Source of the DNA: Stachybotrys elegans
Taxonomy: Eukaryota; Ascomycota; Sordariomycetes; Hypocreales; Stachybotryaceae
Reading direction: 5' to 3'
Length of the DNA: 64,000 nucleotides
Assembly: GCA_020746835.1 (NCBI GenBank)
Contig: JAGPNK010000025.1
Location: 62,001-126,000, forward strand
Part shown: piece by piece, positions 37,458-47,900 of the stretch
Layout: each line of letters opens with the position of its first letter
How positions within the stretch are numbered: the stretch's first letter is position 1
The notes under the pieces: generated by a model
The model's database searches: none
The model's input: the letters and a program-made list of their open reading frames with translations, nothing else
What the model was told of the DNA's origin: nothing
Translations under genes and position numbers: made by a program

Positions 37458-38620
37458 TTACTTTCGCCACTGGGGTTGCGTTGCATTTCGAAGGACACGT
37501 AAACACATCCGCTGCCGAGACGACAGTATGACCCCCACTTCTAGGGCATAGGGGCGGTATCTCGGGTTCTTTGAGGATAGACCACCAGAGGATAGAACAA
37601 CATCGTTGGCGCTGTTCAGAATCTCAGCACATCTCTCTTCTTCAAAAATGATGTGCCCAGGTTGGTATGATATAAGGACGCTGTCGAGCGCGTCCAGGTA
37701 GGGTCTCAAAGATATCTACCAAAGGATGACGAGACCACTTATTTCCTGTCCGAGGGACCAAAGAGGGGTTCTGGAGCTGGACGTGCAGTGACAAACTGTT
37801 GAATTCTTCGCATCCTATTGTCCGAATTGATGTTGCCCGAATCTCCGCCGTTCAGCACGGCAGAGTGGGCAAAGAATGCGACAGATATGCGCCGCATGGA
37901 CAGATGCCAGTCTGTGAATGACATTTAAGAAGCGAACAGAGTTGCGTTCTGTAAAGTTCTTAGCAGGGGTTAAGGATACAGCAGGCCCCTCCTTTTGGAT
38001 ATTCTGACTTCCCACTGTCCTATCAACCGGATGAAGCCATCGACAACTTGTGGTGGCCACAGCTCGCCTTCCAGGGCAGACTTTGGCAATATCCAGTAAT
38101 TTAGCACAAGGCCAAGACTCAAGGCTGTTGTTGGTGGTGAGAATCTTCTGATCGAATGATTCGTATTGTGCTTCCGTCGCAATCGAACCTAACTCCTTGT
38201 AACTGGGAGGCAGAAATCCCAAAAATGTATCGCAATTCTCGACATCTGGTGTGCACCGCTTGGAGAGTCGACGTTTGAAAAGTCTGCAAGCCGGCGGGCG
38301 AAACATCTTCGGACCTGAGAACATTGACCAAAAAGATAGTTGTTTTCTGATGCTTGTTGTCATGTCCAGAGTTTTTTCCGCGGTGCATTCGGACACGAGA
38401 CGAAGCAGCAACTCGGAGCGCACGGCGGGATTGTTGGAAGAAGTTGATGGTGTCACAATTCACGATCCACTCAATCTCGGTGCTGCTGATGGGTGTGATT
38501 CAAAGGTCCTCGACTGAGTCCCCTCTGTACACCTCAATGAACGTGTTGTTCTCGGAAATGTAGAACCGTCGGAGGTATGAGGGTACTAGAATAGCATGCG
38601 CCTACAAGCATCATAGCGGC
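37458..38620 (-). pseudogene. Unidentified decayed gene
   Basis: Several minus-strand frames must be chained to read this. It opens near 38,600 with YLRRFYISENNTFIEVYRGD, meets a TGA, continues as ITPISSTEIEWIVNCDTINF, then shifts frame into a 213-codon open stretch (37,815-38,456) containing PPSYKELGSIATEAQYESFD. Further pieces lie to 37,458, including YLDALDSVLISYQPGHIIFE. The residue pattern is coding-like over more than 1 kb, but at least one stop and two or more shifts interrupt it. I do not recognise the family and propose no function. Confidence 0.45.
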
Positions 38621-39088
38621 AAGCAGGTCCGGGGGCGTCTCGATCAGGTTAAACGTTGGAAGGTGAAGCATAGGCTGGATCGCCTAGTAGTACTTGCAGT
38701 GTAGCTACACGCATCCGACGTGTCCTCTGGTGTTTATCTGGTGATAGCCCCCACGTCACTGTAGGGCGTCAACTTACATTCAGAGCACACCCCTGTAGAT
38801 TAAGATACAGCCTGGCCTTTCAATACTTTACAATAATAATCGAACCAGCTAGAAAAGCCCAAATTGTGGTAGGGTTGTTGTCTCCACTGGCGCCGTCATA
38901 GGAGAGAGGCTCTTCCGATGAGGAAGCTAAGGACCAGGCCAGTGGGAGAAAGAGGACATGGGAAATGGTCCCAGGTTTAGACAATGATTATGGTGCACAT
39001 TGTTTGTGGCTCGTTTCTATTTGTATGTCTTTCAGTGAGAGCTATCGACACTTTCTCGTCCATGGGTAGAAGGGACCTGCCGGTCCTC

Positions 39089-40390
39089 CTACAGTGACTC
39101 TGTGGTTCTTTTCAGCAAGATTTGACTGTTCAAAAGCTGACACGGCCAGTCCATCACCGACCGCCACTCCTCTGTGATCAAGCTCTGCATCCCCCGGACG
39201 TTCCGCTCCACGACTTCATACTCTCCCGTCCCGTTCAACCACCATGCGTGGTCAATACACCTCAGGAGCACCAGTGTTCTAGCATATAGGGCCATGGCCA
39301 GCGGATCTTGTGCTTCCAGTTTTTCCATATATGCACGTCCGCACCGAATTGGCATAAAGCCTAAGCTACTCCGAAGGGACTTGGCGGAAGCACCTGAATG
39401 GTATCCTCGATAGCAGCTGAGAACGTACTCTTTGGCCTTGCAATATGCTGCTCTGTCCTGCTCAAGCATGCATGAGATTTTGCACGAGTCCAATAAGCCC
39501 TCGAGCTCCTTGTCAACTTGCCCCAGTTGCTCTTGATCGTAAGCATGAAGATCCTCGGCTGGTAATAATTGAGGTGGTGATTCATTGCCAATCCACCCGT
39601 ACCCAAGACTTTGGAGCAATGCCTTTTCTCTGTCGAACAAGGCACTTGTCCCTTGAAGCATTTTCAGTGCCTCAATGGGTAGTGCATACTCTTGATCTTC
39701 GGTCGTATGATTCGAGAGAAGCCAGTGAATGTGGGACAAAAGCACTGCTGACAGCCATAAATGCTCAGATATTTTCTCTTTTCTTGACAGAGCCTGGCGA
39801 TGGTGAATTAATGCTTGGTCCAGGTAACGCCTTAGAGCCAGTGCAATTTGTGTCTCTTGGCATCCGTGACTGTGTAAGTGTAGCGCAGAAAGCGCGAGCA
39901 GGGGGTTCAAAACCATTTCTGACTCGAAGGACAACCGCGGAATGGTTTGATGCCAAGTCCGTGCATACGCACCCACGCAGTCTGGCATCGTATGGCTAAC
40001 CACAGATGCGTAGTGATGCATGAGCCGGAGCTCCAACGAGCGAAATGTCGAGCTCAGTGAGGTGTTGAAGTCCTCATTCAGGCGTGGAGAGATCGATGGC
40101 GAAGGCCTGGTTCCGGGAGGGCCGGGAAAGATCTGAGCATGGCTAGATTTGACACGTCTCTTGGAAGCTCGGGTTGTTTTTTCGTAGTCACAGTACTTGA
40201 TGTCCTCGTATCTTCGGTTACAGTTGGAGCACACCGGTTTAATTTCGTCGCACTATACGCGGTGAGCTGAAGCAAAGCGGAATGGGCTGACACGGACTAC
40301 CTTGACTTTGCGACGTCGACAGTCTTTGCAGCCACTACGAGACTTCCTCAGTTTGTAGCCCGCGGGAAACGAGTCTTCCAATATCGACAT
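39089..40390 (-). CDS. Zn(II)2Cys6 transcription factor (Upc2-like, fungal-specific TF domain)
   Basis: Exon 1 (40,301-40,390) encodes 30 residues ending CKDCRRRKVK. A 48-nt intron (40,253-40,300) leads to exon 2 (39,089-40,252), which starts CDEIKPVCSNCNRR. Splicing completes the six-cysteine zinc cluster C-x2-C-x6-C-x5-C-x2-C-x7-C at residues 21-48. The whole protein has 417 residues. After a proline-rich linker, the helical part (LLALSALHLHSH, RQALSRKEK, ending WRSVMDWPCQLL) matches the regulatory domain of Upc2-type and related fungal factors. These are nuclear DNA-binding activators or repressors that recognise CGG triplets. The gene is divergent from the Ayg1-like hydrolase with 350 bp between the start codons, so it probably controls that neighbour and perhaps itself. 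No damage is visible. Confidence 0.85.
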
Positions 40391-40517
40391 TGCGGAAACT
40401 GTGTTGCATTGGTCACGAATTTGAAGATGCGAAGTCGCGAAAGTGCGAAGATGCGAGGAAGAAACCCCAGTGGGATATGCGAGAGCTGATCCTTCAGCCA
40501 AAGTGGAGTCGCTGCAG

Positions 40518-40522
40518 CCAAT
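40518..40522 (+). promoter_or_regulatory. CCAAT box in the divergent promoter
   Basis: CCAAT within GCAGCCAATCATAAC, roughly mid-way between the two start codons. This is the binding sequence of the fungal CCAAT-binding complex. Function is inferred from position only. Confidence 0.4.
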
Positions 40523-40561
40523 CATAACAGAAAGCGAACTTCCGAAGTGGTATCATGACGG

Positions 40562-40574
40562 CGGAGGCCCTCCG
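40562..40574. promoter_or_regulatory. CGG-N7-CCG palindrome, candidate zinc-cluster binding site
   Basis: CGGAGGCCCTCCG is a perfect inverted repeat of six bases around a single C. It presents the everted CGG...CCG triplets bound by Zn(II)2Cys6 dimers. It lies 172 bp upstream of the factor's own start codon and 167 bp upstream of the hydrolase start. Confidence 0.55.
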
Positions 40575-40645
40575 AGGACACTGCATTGCAGCATGTTCGC
40601 AGAAACAGAAACAATGTCTGATGGAAGGTGATCTGGACGAAGAAT

Positions 40646-40650
40646 TATAA
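40646..40650 (+). promoter_or_regulatory. TATA-like box of the hydrolase gene
   Basis: TATAA within AGAATTATAAGATG. Its placement 95 bp before the ATG at 40,741, but only 26 bp before an in-frame ATG at 40,672, favours the downstream ATG as the true start. Confidence 0.4.
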
Positions 40651-40740
40651 GATGGGGATGAGTATCCTCCAGTGGTCCCTTCCTTGCATCACAACTACAC
40701 CAAGTCCAATTCTTTTCACTCCATCATATCCTCTGCAACG

Positions 40741-42085
40741 ATGTCCAATGCCGAGCCGTCCCGCTGCTCATGGCTGATGGGAAGCAAAGCCTTTGACAAG
40801 CGAATGCCTCATCACGATGGCATCAAATATCTTTGGGAGCTTTCGTGGAAGGCTGCGTGCGCTAAAAGCGTCTACCCATTCCACGAGGGAAGACTGGAGG
40901 ACTTTGAGCCAATATTCCTCCATCTGATCGATCACAATATCGACGATGCCACTTCTACGGAGTACACGAATGCTTTTTTCAAAGCTGCTGAAACTCTTGA
41001 ATACAGGGGCGATGAGTTTAAATCTGCTGGCGATACTTCAAAGGCGTCAGAGCTCTACCTACGAGCTAGCACGATCTATCGCATTGCCCGGTTTCCCTTC
41101 ATCAGCGGCTTCCCGACTGCCACCTGCGCCACCAAATGGCGCGCTTGGGAGGCCCAGAAGAAAGTTTATCTCAAAGCCACCGCCCTGTGGGAATCAACTA
41201 TCAAAGAGATTCTGGTTCAGCACAGCCACCGAAAAGGTCAAGACCGTGACGAGATTCCCATTTTTGTTCGCTTCCCCTCAAAAGTCGACAAAGCGCAAAA
41301 GTGTCCCGTTGTCATCTTACTGACGGGTCTGGATGGCTATCGCCCCGATTTCACTGCCCAGTTCCAAGCATTTCACGCCAGAGGATGGGCAACTATAGCC
41401 GTCGAGATCCCCGGGACCGCCGACAGCCCTGCGGACCCTTCGGACCCTGACAGTGCCGACCGCACATGGACAAGTCTATTGGACTGGATGACCCAAGATG
41501 GCAGTTTTGACATGAATAATGTAGTTGCTTGGGGTCTCAGCACGGGCGGTTACTACGGCGCCCGCATTGCGCACACTCATTCCACGCAGTTGAGAGGATG
41601 CATTGCGCAAGGCATGGGCTGCCACGACTTTTTCGACGCAGAGTGGTTGAGCAAGATTGAGGACCACGAATATCCTTTTGAGTGCGATGCCCTCCTCCGT
41701 TCACTTTTCAATGCTAATAGAAACCCTAGACTTCTGCCTCACCTAGCCAAGAAGCACGGCTACGACTCAGTCGACGAGTACAAGAAGCATGCAAAGCATA
41801 AATTCTCTCTTGTTGAGAGCGGCATTCTGAACAAGCCATCAACCCGGCTTCTACTTCTCAATGTAAGTTATCCGTGCGTCAATCGTGATCAAGTAGGTGC
41901 TGACGGATCATCAGGGACTCCAGGACGGGCTGATGCCCATTGAGGACTCGATGCTTCTCTTCAACTACGGGAATCCAAAAGAAGCCCGTTTCTTCCCTGG
42001 TACGCAGCACATGGGTGGGCACTTGGCAGTGCCGGCGGCTTATGCCTGGATAGAGCGTGTAATGGTTGAAAAGATTAATACTTGA
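40741..42085 (+). CDS. Ayg1-like alpha/beta hydrolase (polyketide-shortening hydrolase family)
   Basis: Exon 1 (40,741-41,862) and exon 2 (41,915-42,085) are joined by a 52-nt intron (GTAAGT..CAG) to give 430 residues. The N-terminal helical cap (LWELSWKAACAKSVYPFHEG) and the hydrolase core with VILLTGLDGYR, the nucleophile elbow GLSTGG (Ser about residue 266), an Asp near QDGLMPIED and the His of GTQHMGG (about residue 404) are in the order of the Ayg1/FrsA-like family. Ayg1 of Aspergillus shortens a heptaketide in melanin formation; related enzymes act in other polyketide routes or as C-C hydrolases. No polyketide synthase lies in the window, so the substrate is open. The divergent zinc-cluster gene is the likely regulator. 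The length is close to characterised members of about 400 residues. Confidence 0.8.
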
Positions 42086-42267
42086 CTACTCAACCACAAT
42101 TAAACGAGGAGGCTTCTGCAACTCACTTACATCATGTTCAAGTTATTCGCAACTAAACGCTATGAAAGGCTGCCGCTTGGGGTATGAAAGAAATCCGGCG
42201 AGACCGAAGCACAGTCTTGGAGACACCATGATAAATACGAATACAAAAGTGTAGAAAAGGTGGCGTG

Positions 42268-42640
42268 TTAATTGCTGCCCGAGCTCGACCGACGGCTTTC
42301 TTCGACAACCACCACGTCCTTAAGGTGACCCGTGTTCTTGGTGAGAGGAATCTCGTCCTCCACCTGCCGCTGTGAATCTCCATCCCATCTGGACCTAAAC
42401 GCGTCTTGAGCCTTGGCATCAGTCTCGACGCGGACCTCAATTTCCATCCGCCGCTGGATGCCGGGCATCGGTTCATCAAGATGCTCATCAGAGCCTCTGC
42501 CCAATATGTGGGATTGCCGTGTCATCTCAATGCCGTCGTCATGGTTCCAGTGCTCCGTCTCGTATACGGACCGGTTAGTAACGCGCGAACGCTGCGGCCA
42601 GACATCGAAGGGTAGTCCTCGTCGGCGTTGCCGCGCCGGA
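42268..42640 (-). pseudogene. C-terminal tail of an unidentified protein, 5'-truncated
   Basis: A minus-strand frame reads VTNRSVYETEHWNHDDGIEM, then TRQSHILGRGSDEHLDEP and RMEIEVRVETDAKAQD, ending ESRRSSSGSN at 42,268. It looks like the polar cytosolic tail found at the end of fungal membrane proteins of the rhodopsin/PTH11 type, but the tail alone is not diagnostic. Upstream of about 42,640 no matching helices follow. It may be the last remnant of a deleted gene that converged on the hydrolase gene. Confidence 0.35.
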
Positions 42641-43699
42641 CAAGGAGGGCCCGCCTAGGCACCTAATACATGAGCTCAAAGTCAATTGGCCTAATTCAGG
42701 CAGCTATATTACTAGGATCTTATAGTGAGCCTTTCGCATACTATTCAATGTTGTACATTCTAGCCAAGCAATATACTATGGCTGAATTGTAGCCGGTTTC
42801 ATTTGAGAACGTGCGCTGGGTGCGGAGTGGTACGCTGTATCGGAGCAAGGGCTCAGCAGGTTGCTGAAGTTATTGCTCCTGCTTCAACCAGTTAAAGGCA
42901 TGCCTAAGACACTATGAGTGATTGTCGCTGACTTCTGCCTGGGTAACAAGATCTCTAGAAGAGCAATAATGCCCAGTATTATTTGAGAGTTCTTGCTGGT
43001 AAGATTGTAGAGTTAGTTCCGATGACGTTTTCTGGGGCCGTACTGAGCGCCTCACATGTGGTGGACTGCACATCCCGTGTCTTTGATGTGTCAACAGCGA
43101 AATTAGTGGTGGAATTGGTAGCCCATGCCATCCATGCTAATTTCGTAGTAGTATATGGAGACTCACCTCACTATTTCTTTGAGGCGCTTTGGCAAGACTG
43201 GACGCCGTCTGCCGAAAATTCCCACTCGTACAGTAAGTTTCTGATGGCATCACGGCGGACCCTGGTGCTGTAGCTGACTAGCAGAGAAAGCTTGTCTATG
43301 GGCATTGATAGAGCTTCGTCGAAAGGTCAGAGTTCATCAAGATAGCCTCTCCCTCGTCACCGAAGCGCTAGGACTTTCCTCGCAAACACAGTCAAAGATA
43401 TATTGCCAGACACTGACCCCCATCGTCATAGTGCCGCAAATGCCGCAGCGTTGTGCCAAGTCGCCACCATAGACTATCTCGGTCCGGCAGTCCGCTCTTT
43501 TGTTTAGGGGCTGTGCTTGCTGAGGAGAGAGGAACTGTTGCCACCGGTAGTGGTGTGGGTCAAGGCTCCGTTATTATTGTTTAGGACGAACTCGCTTTCC
43601 GCGATCTGCAGTGGACCCCGAAGTTGAGAGGTCCCGAGAGTGCTGTCCTAGCGAGCTTCGTGCCAACTGACCAAGGCATCTAGCACAAAGGTGAAAGCG
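42641..43699. other. Relic-like sequence, unassigned
   Basis: Plus-strand frames around 43,000-43,260 (VVDCTSRVFDVSTAKLVVEL) and 43,300-43,440 (VHQDSLSLVTEALGLSS) look coding-like but are short, lie in different frames and are not recognised. No intact gene is present. Confidence 0.3.
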
Positions 43700-44440
43700 T
43701 TGCCGTTCTTTAGTGTATTGATAGCGAGCCCCAAAACATGTTGAGACTTGCGCTCTTTCCCACAGAGCTGGGCGAGCATGCTGGCAAGAGCAGGCTCGGC
43801 CACTTAACTTCGGATGTCAAGCTGTTGATGAGCGAGCCAATCGTCGGCGTCTTCTCAAAAGCGTTGCCGATATATAGAGCTGCAATTGTTCCATCCGCAT
43901 AGCTGAAGATGATTGAGCAATCGCAGTTGCATCTTCTGCGTTCATGAATAGTCTTGATAGCTTTCAGAACTGCAAGCATGCCCTCTGTTGAAACACTTTC
44001 TGAGGTGCCGAACCTTCCAACCTGTACGGTTGGCTCAGGCAAGTCCTCCGAGTCAGGTTTGCATTACTTCCGAGCTTTGAGAGGGGAGCGTGGCTACCCA
44101 TCTGTAGGTGTTTCGGGGATTGATGTTCGAAGGACTGGACTGGAGCCATGGTCTAAGACTGTGCAGGCCCGGATTGCAGCAAGCTCGCCATGCTCTAATG
44201 GCGTGTAGATTTCTGTGTCAAAAACGTGAGATTCGTGGCAACGACCAAGGCGCTCGATGGTAGAGTAGTTCGTCCACTCGTCAACCGGCAGGTCGCCGCA
44301 GGGAGCGGGGCAAGGATGAAGGTCTGTCTAGTATGTTCCTGGCGTGTCAATAGAAACAGTGTCGCCCAGGGCGACCACAAGGTTGCCTTCAATGCCTTGC
44401 TAGGCTTCTGTGAGAGATAATATGAAAGAAAGCCATAGGC
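43700..44440 (-). pseudogene. Class V (GH18, LysM-type) chitinase relic
   Basis: Minus-strand pieces match the N-terminal non-catalytic part of fungal class V chitinases, whose architecture resembles the alpha/beta subunit of yeast killer toxin. A Cys-rich piece (CPAPCGDLPVDEWTNYS) is followed by IERLGRCHES, and after two stops comes VQVGRFGTSESVSTEGMLAV with IIFSYADGTIAALYIGNAF. In intact proteins this region precedes LysM modules, a chitin-binding module and the GH18 barrel; none of those can be found here. TAG stops interrupt it near 44,330 and 44,100, and a frame change follows. Intact enzymes hydrolyse chitin. The fragment is non-functional. I rate the family call as likely rather than certain. 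Confidence 0.5.
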
Positions 44441-44968
44441 TGAAGGCTAAAGGAAGACTGAAGCGTTTATGCATGTTGTAGAATGACCTCTGGGGGTTAG
44501 CATAAAGTAGGTAGACACTTGAGTTGGCGAGGTCAGAAGGCATAAGATGCTGCTTGTTCCATTATACCAAGCAGTTTTCCAGGACTGATTATATTTATCT
44601 GGGTTCTAGCGCACTCTAAGAGAGGTGAAAGGGAGGAGCTCAAGTCTCACTTAGGTGATAGCAAGATGTGGCGAGGCTATGGCTGCATCCGAGTCTGACT
44701 TAAGTTCAGGTAAGTGATTGGAATTACGTGTTAAGCCTTTACTAGTGATACATTCGGTTACATGAAGATATTTCTACACTTTGTTTGGGTTCGCAGCATG
44801 AGTCCTGGTCACACTCTTTAAAACTGTTCTAGCTGCTATGCTCAGGGTATCTAGCGACAACGGCCTCTAATGCGTATGCTGCTGTGTTATCTGTCAAGCA
44901 GCTAATACGTCTTCATCCAGGGGATGAAGATGAATAGATTTGCAGAGCAACTAGGATACATTAGGTAG
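44441..44968. other. Intergenic, no gene seen
   Basis: Ordinary composition. The right end is presumably the 3' untranslated region of the helicase gene. Confidence 0.5.
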
Positions 44969-47900
44969 TTATATTCCCAAGTTGTGGACACCTCTTGCAA
45001 GTTCGTCAATGTCATTTGCTCGCTGAACACCCTCCGCTGACTGATGGCTCTGTCCACCTACCGTAGCTCCGCACTCCGGACAGCGGGCCAACTGCATGGC
45101 CATTCCGCATTCACCAATGGTAAATGGATGACCGTTTTCACATCTATACCAATGACCCGTTCCCAGAAACTCCCGTGCCATAGCGTCGTAGACTTCCTTC
45201 ATTTCCTGGGCCGTTACTTGCTCATAGGAGCCGTCTTTGAGCATCACCTGGACAGCTTCTAGTTCGCGCTGCAGGCTGCTGGTGGAGGGATTTCTGTCCA
45301 TCAAAGCCTGTGCCTCGTTGACGTGATGTCGTGCAGACTGAATCAAATCATCCGGAGAATTGTCGAGTTTACTCACACCAGAAGTGGTAGCAATACGAGC
45401 ACCTTGTTCTTCGCGACCGTTTAGGTACTGGAGAAATGCATACAGCTGTGCCAAATACAGATGACCTTGAACCTCTTCGCGCGGATGCACAGTTTCATGC
45501 GCTATCCGTACCATCTCAGTGCAGTCCTGGATGTGGCTAGTCAAATTCAACTTGACTTGGGGGATGAATGGCGAATTGTTCTTGCATATGTTGATGAAAT
45601 CACCAAGTATGACTACGTCACACTTGAGAAGGAGCGCGGTGGCGAGTAAGTATCCCTTGACCTGGATGGCTGACTCGTCAAAGTGAAACAAGTCCCCTGT
45701 CCGGCCATCATTTTGACGATTAGCATGACGGACGAGGTCAGCAACACGCTGGAAAGGCTGCTCCTCCTTCTGTACGTTTTTTGCAAATGCGTGGAGCTCA
45801 TTCCGAAGCCCGATAAACTTTTCATATCGCCCATTGCCAACTGCGTTCTTGAGAAGGTGGAGCTGCTTGATCCGCGAAGTAGAGGACGCAAAGCTTCGAG
45901 TCGAGCTGGGTGCTGTGGCAATCGTCTTGCTAAACGGAGTAGATTCGAGGACCTCTTGTTGCTTCAAGAATCTTTGCACCAGCTTCTTATAGTACGCATT
46001 GGACCAGGCAATAAACTTTTTGGTTGCTTCGTCCAGCATAGCTCGTCGCACAATGCGCCCATATCGACCCACGCTTCGTAAAGAGCCTCGACAATTGGCG
46101 CACACCTTTACCGTGGCGCTCTCTGCTGAAAACGGCGTGGTGGCTCCACGCAATGCCGATGGGAAGCCATCCCCGTCCATCTCATAGTGTGCTTGCATGT
46201 CCATCTGGCCATCCATGGATGTAACAGTCAAAAAATGGCCACAGTCTGGGAAAATGCAAGGTTGCTCATCCAAATCAATTTCATGGTATTCCTTCATCTC
46301 CAAGAAATCGACACATGTTGACTTGATGTCATCGGATCCGCATAGTTGGCAAAATCTGGTCTCTGGGCAAGGCTCGCCGCAGAGTGAAGGACCTGGGTAG
46401 TAATTAACACAACGTGCTTTGCTATGATGGAACGGTGAAATGGAGGAATACGAGCTTACATCGATGGCCACATCCAATAAGCTTTTCACACCGCTTCGAA
46501 CATGGTACCCAATTACACGGAGCCGCGCATGGCATTGTGCACTGTGTATGAGGACACTGTGAGTGACATTCCTTCTCCGCACATGGGGCACATGGCTCGT
46601 GGCACGGCTTCGAACACCTGGAATGACCGCAGCGAACCTCACAAGCCTGGCCGCACGGCGGGCATGGATTCTCGCCATGGCATGTCTTCTGGCAGCTGTG
46701 CCGGCATGCTGTATGGTTTCGGCCGCAGACTTGGTTGCAGAGACCGTGGTTTTCATTCGTCACCTTCCCGTCTTGGCGAGTGTTGCATTGAGAGCAACGG
46801 CTCTTGCAGGCATGGCCACACTGACGGATGTAGCCACAGTCGACGTCGCATCGATAGGTTGCAGCAGAAACATCGACATGGCATGGTACCGAGACTTCGT
46901 GACTGCAGCCGGGCACTCTGCGGCGGACCGAGGTTATGCAGATAACATCCTCTGGATGCTGTGCTTCCCAGCATTTGGGATGAGAGCGCTTGTGGCCACA
47001 TGGAAGTGTGATGGCAGGGAGCTCTAGGACAACATCGCACCTCGACCTGCAAGCGTCACCACATCGGTTTGGGCAAGGATGGTCGCATCCCTTCATAGGT
47101 CGCGGACAGTCAGCCAAACATTTGACCGCACTGTGCAGCACGTCCGAATGGCATCTTCCAGTACAAGCATGTCCACATGAAAGTCTTCTATCACAGGGCA
47201 AGTTGCAGCCACTTTCAGGAGCATACTGAACAAAGTGATCCGGTTTTGACACCGGCATGGGATCATGCGGATGGCGTGGACACTGAAGGACCAGCTGCGT
47301 TCCGAATCTGCCAGTCCCCTTGAGTAAACGAATAACGCTGGCCCACATAGGAACCTTCATGCAGGTGTTGGAATTGCCAATGATGTACATTCCATGCTTA
47401 GCTCGTGACAGCAAGACGTTGATGCGGTTCGGAGTACTCAGAAACCCGCAGTTATTCTGCGGGTTGCTTCGGACAAGCGAGATCACAACCACCCTAGCCT
47501 CCTCGCCCTGGAAGTTGTCAACTGTAGCGAGTCTGATATTCTGAAGAAGTGTAGACTTGCGGATAGCAGGCTGCGGCGTGGGGGGTGCCGCTTCAATATT
47601 TTCAGTTTCCAGGGTCGCAAGTTCCTCCAGGTCCCGATCGCCCAGGGAAATCTCAAACATGGATTCCATGCGGCGTCGCAACTTCTGGAGCTGTCCCAGG
47701 TATGGCGTCAACACTGCAATATCGCCTTCGCCATATTCGCCTTGTCGAACGAGATGAGACACCAGGGCTGTCGTCATATCGACCTCGAATGAATTCGAGT
47801 GCGAGGTGTTGACTGGATCGTGGCTCTCCGCCGCGCCCTCGGGATGTTCATGATGTAGCCAGAACAGACGATCCTTCAGCCCCGGGACTAAGGGGTACCG

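Noticed and set aside
46502..47229. Plus-strand frames of up to 154 codons within the helicase gene
   Set aside because: They are antisense to the zinc-finger coding region; the minus strand has the conserved motifs.
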